DNA of 13,652 bases. It comes from Chloroflexota bacterium (GTDB lineage Bacteria; Chloroflexota; Dehalococcoidia; UBA1151; TMED-70). The translations under genes and the position numbers were made by a program. Where the stretch lies: assembly GCA_002711965.1 (NCBI GenBank), contig PASM01000018.1, positions 1-13,652 on the forward strand, given 5' to 3'. Below the pieces are notes generated by a model, which was given only the letters and a program-made list of their open reading frames with translations, was not told the origin of the DNA and did no database searches. This document shows, one piece after another, positions 13,647 through 13,652 of this stretch (within the stretch, counting starts at the first letter, position 1; the number at the start of each line of letters is the position of its first letter).

Positions 13647-13652
13647 TTAAAA

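Noticed and set aside
1..13652. Search for mobile elements, CRISPR arrays, tRNAs, toxin-antitoxin or defence genes
   Set aside because: The window is almost wholly filled by recognised housekeeping genes. The only gap over 50 bases is 8999-9115, and no inverted-repeat pair, spaced direct-repeat array or tRNA-like cloverleaf was seen by eye.

Overview
The window is an AT-rich stretch of bacterial chromosome packed with housekeeping genes, all on the plus strand. It contains no mobile element, tRNA, rRNA or CRISPR. The gene order is [rpsB tail]-tsf-pyrH-frr-uppS-cdsA-dxr-rseP-ispG-proS / nusA-infB-rbfA-truB. This joins two classic conserved clusters: ribosomal protein S2/EF-Ts to the MEP/undecaprenyl/CDP-DAG genes, and the nusA-infB translation cluster. 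TAA, TAG and TGA are all used as stops, so the code is the standard bacterial one.

Lineage (inference): related orders occur in Firmicutes, Actinobacteria and Chloroflexota. The very short EF-Ts (164 aa), uppS between frr and cdsA, ispG between rseP and proS, and the absence of polC fit a Dehalococcoidia-like Chloroflexota best. The low GC, tight packing and missing accessory genes suggest a streamlined, possibly marine SAR202-like genome. This has not been tested by phylogeny.

Region 1 (1-2006) holds the C-terminal tail of a lysine/glutamate-rich protein, most likely ribosomal protein S2, with a 33-bp tandem repeat, followed by EF-Ts, UMP kinase and ribosome recycling factor. Region 2 (2019-7274) is an isoprenoid and envelope-lipid block. 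Dxr and IspG are two steps of the MEP pathway that makes IPP/DMAPP, UppS condenses these into undecaprenyl diphosphate, CdsA makes CDP-diacylglycerol, and RseP is an intramembrane site-2 protease. Neighbouring genes here abut or overlap (two ATGA junctions, plus overlaps at tsf/pyrH and uppS/cdsA), so translational coupling is likely. Region 3 (7271-8998) is bacterial-type prolyl-tRNA synthetase. Region 4 (8999-9115) is the only real intergenic space. It holds a clear intrinsic terminator, a possible promoter upstream of it, and the strongest Shine-Dalgarno in the window. Region 5 (9116-13646) is NusA, IF2, RbfA and TruB; rimP and ylxR, usual members of this cluster, are absent.

No evident new multi-gene system is present. 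The points worth a second look are a possible attenuator in the nusA leader, a roughly 60-residue insertion in RseP, substitutions at normally conserved positions in UppS, Dxr, CdsA and IF2, heavy use of TTG starts, and the repeat in the putative S2 tail.
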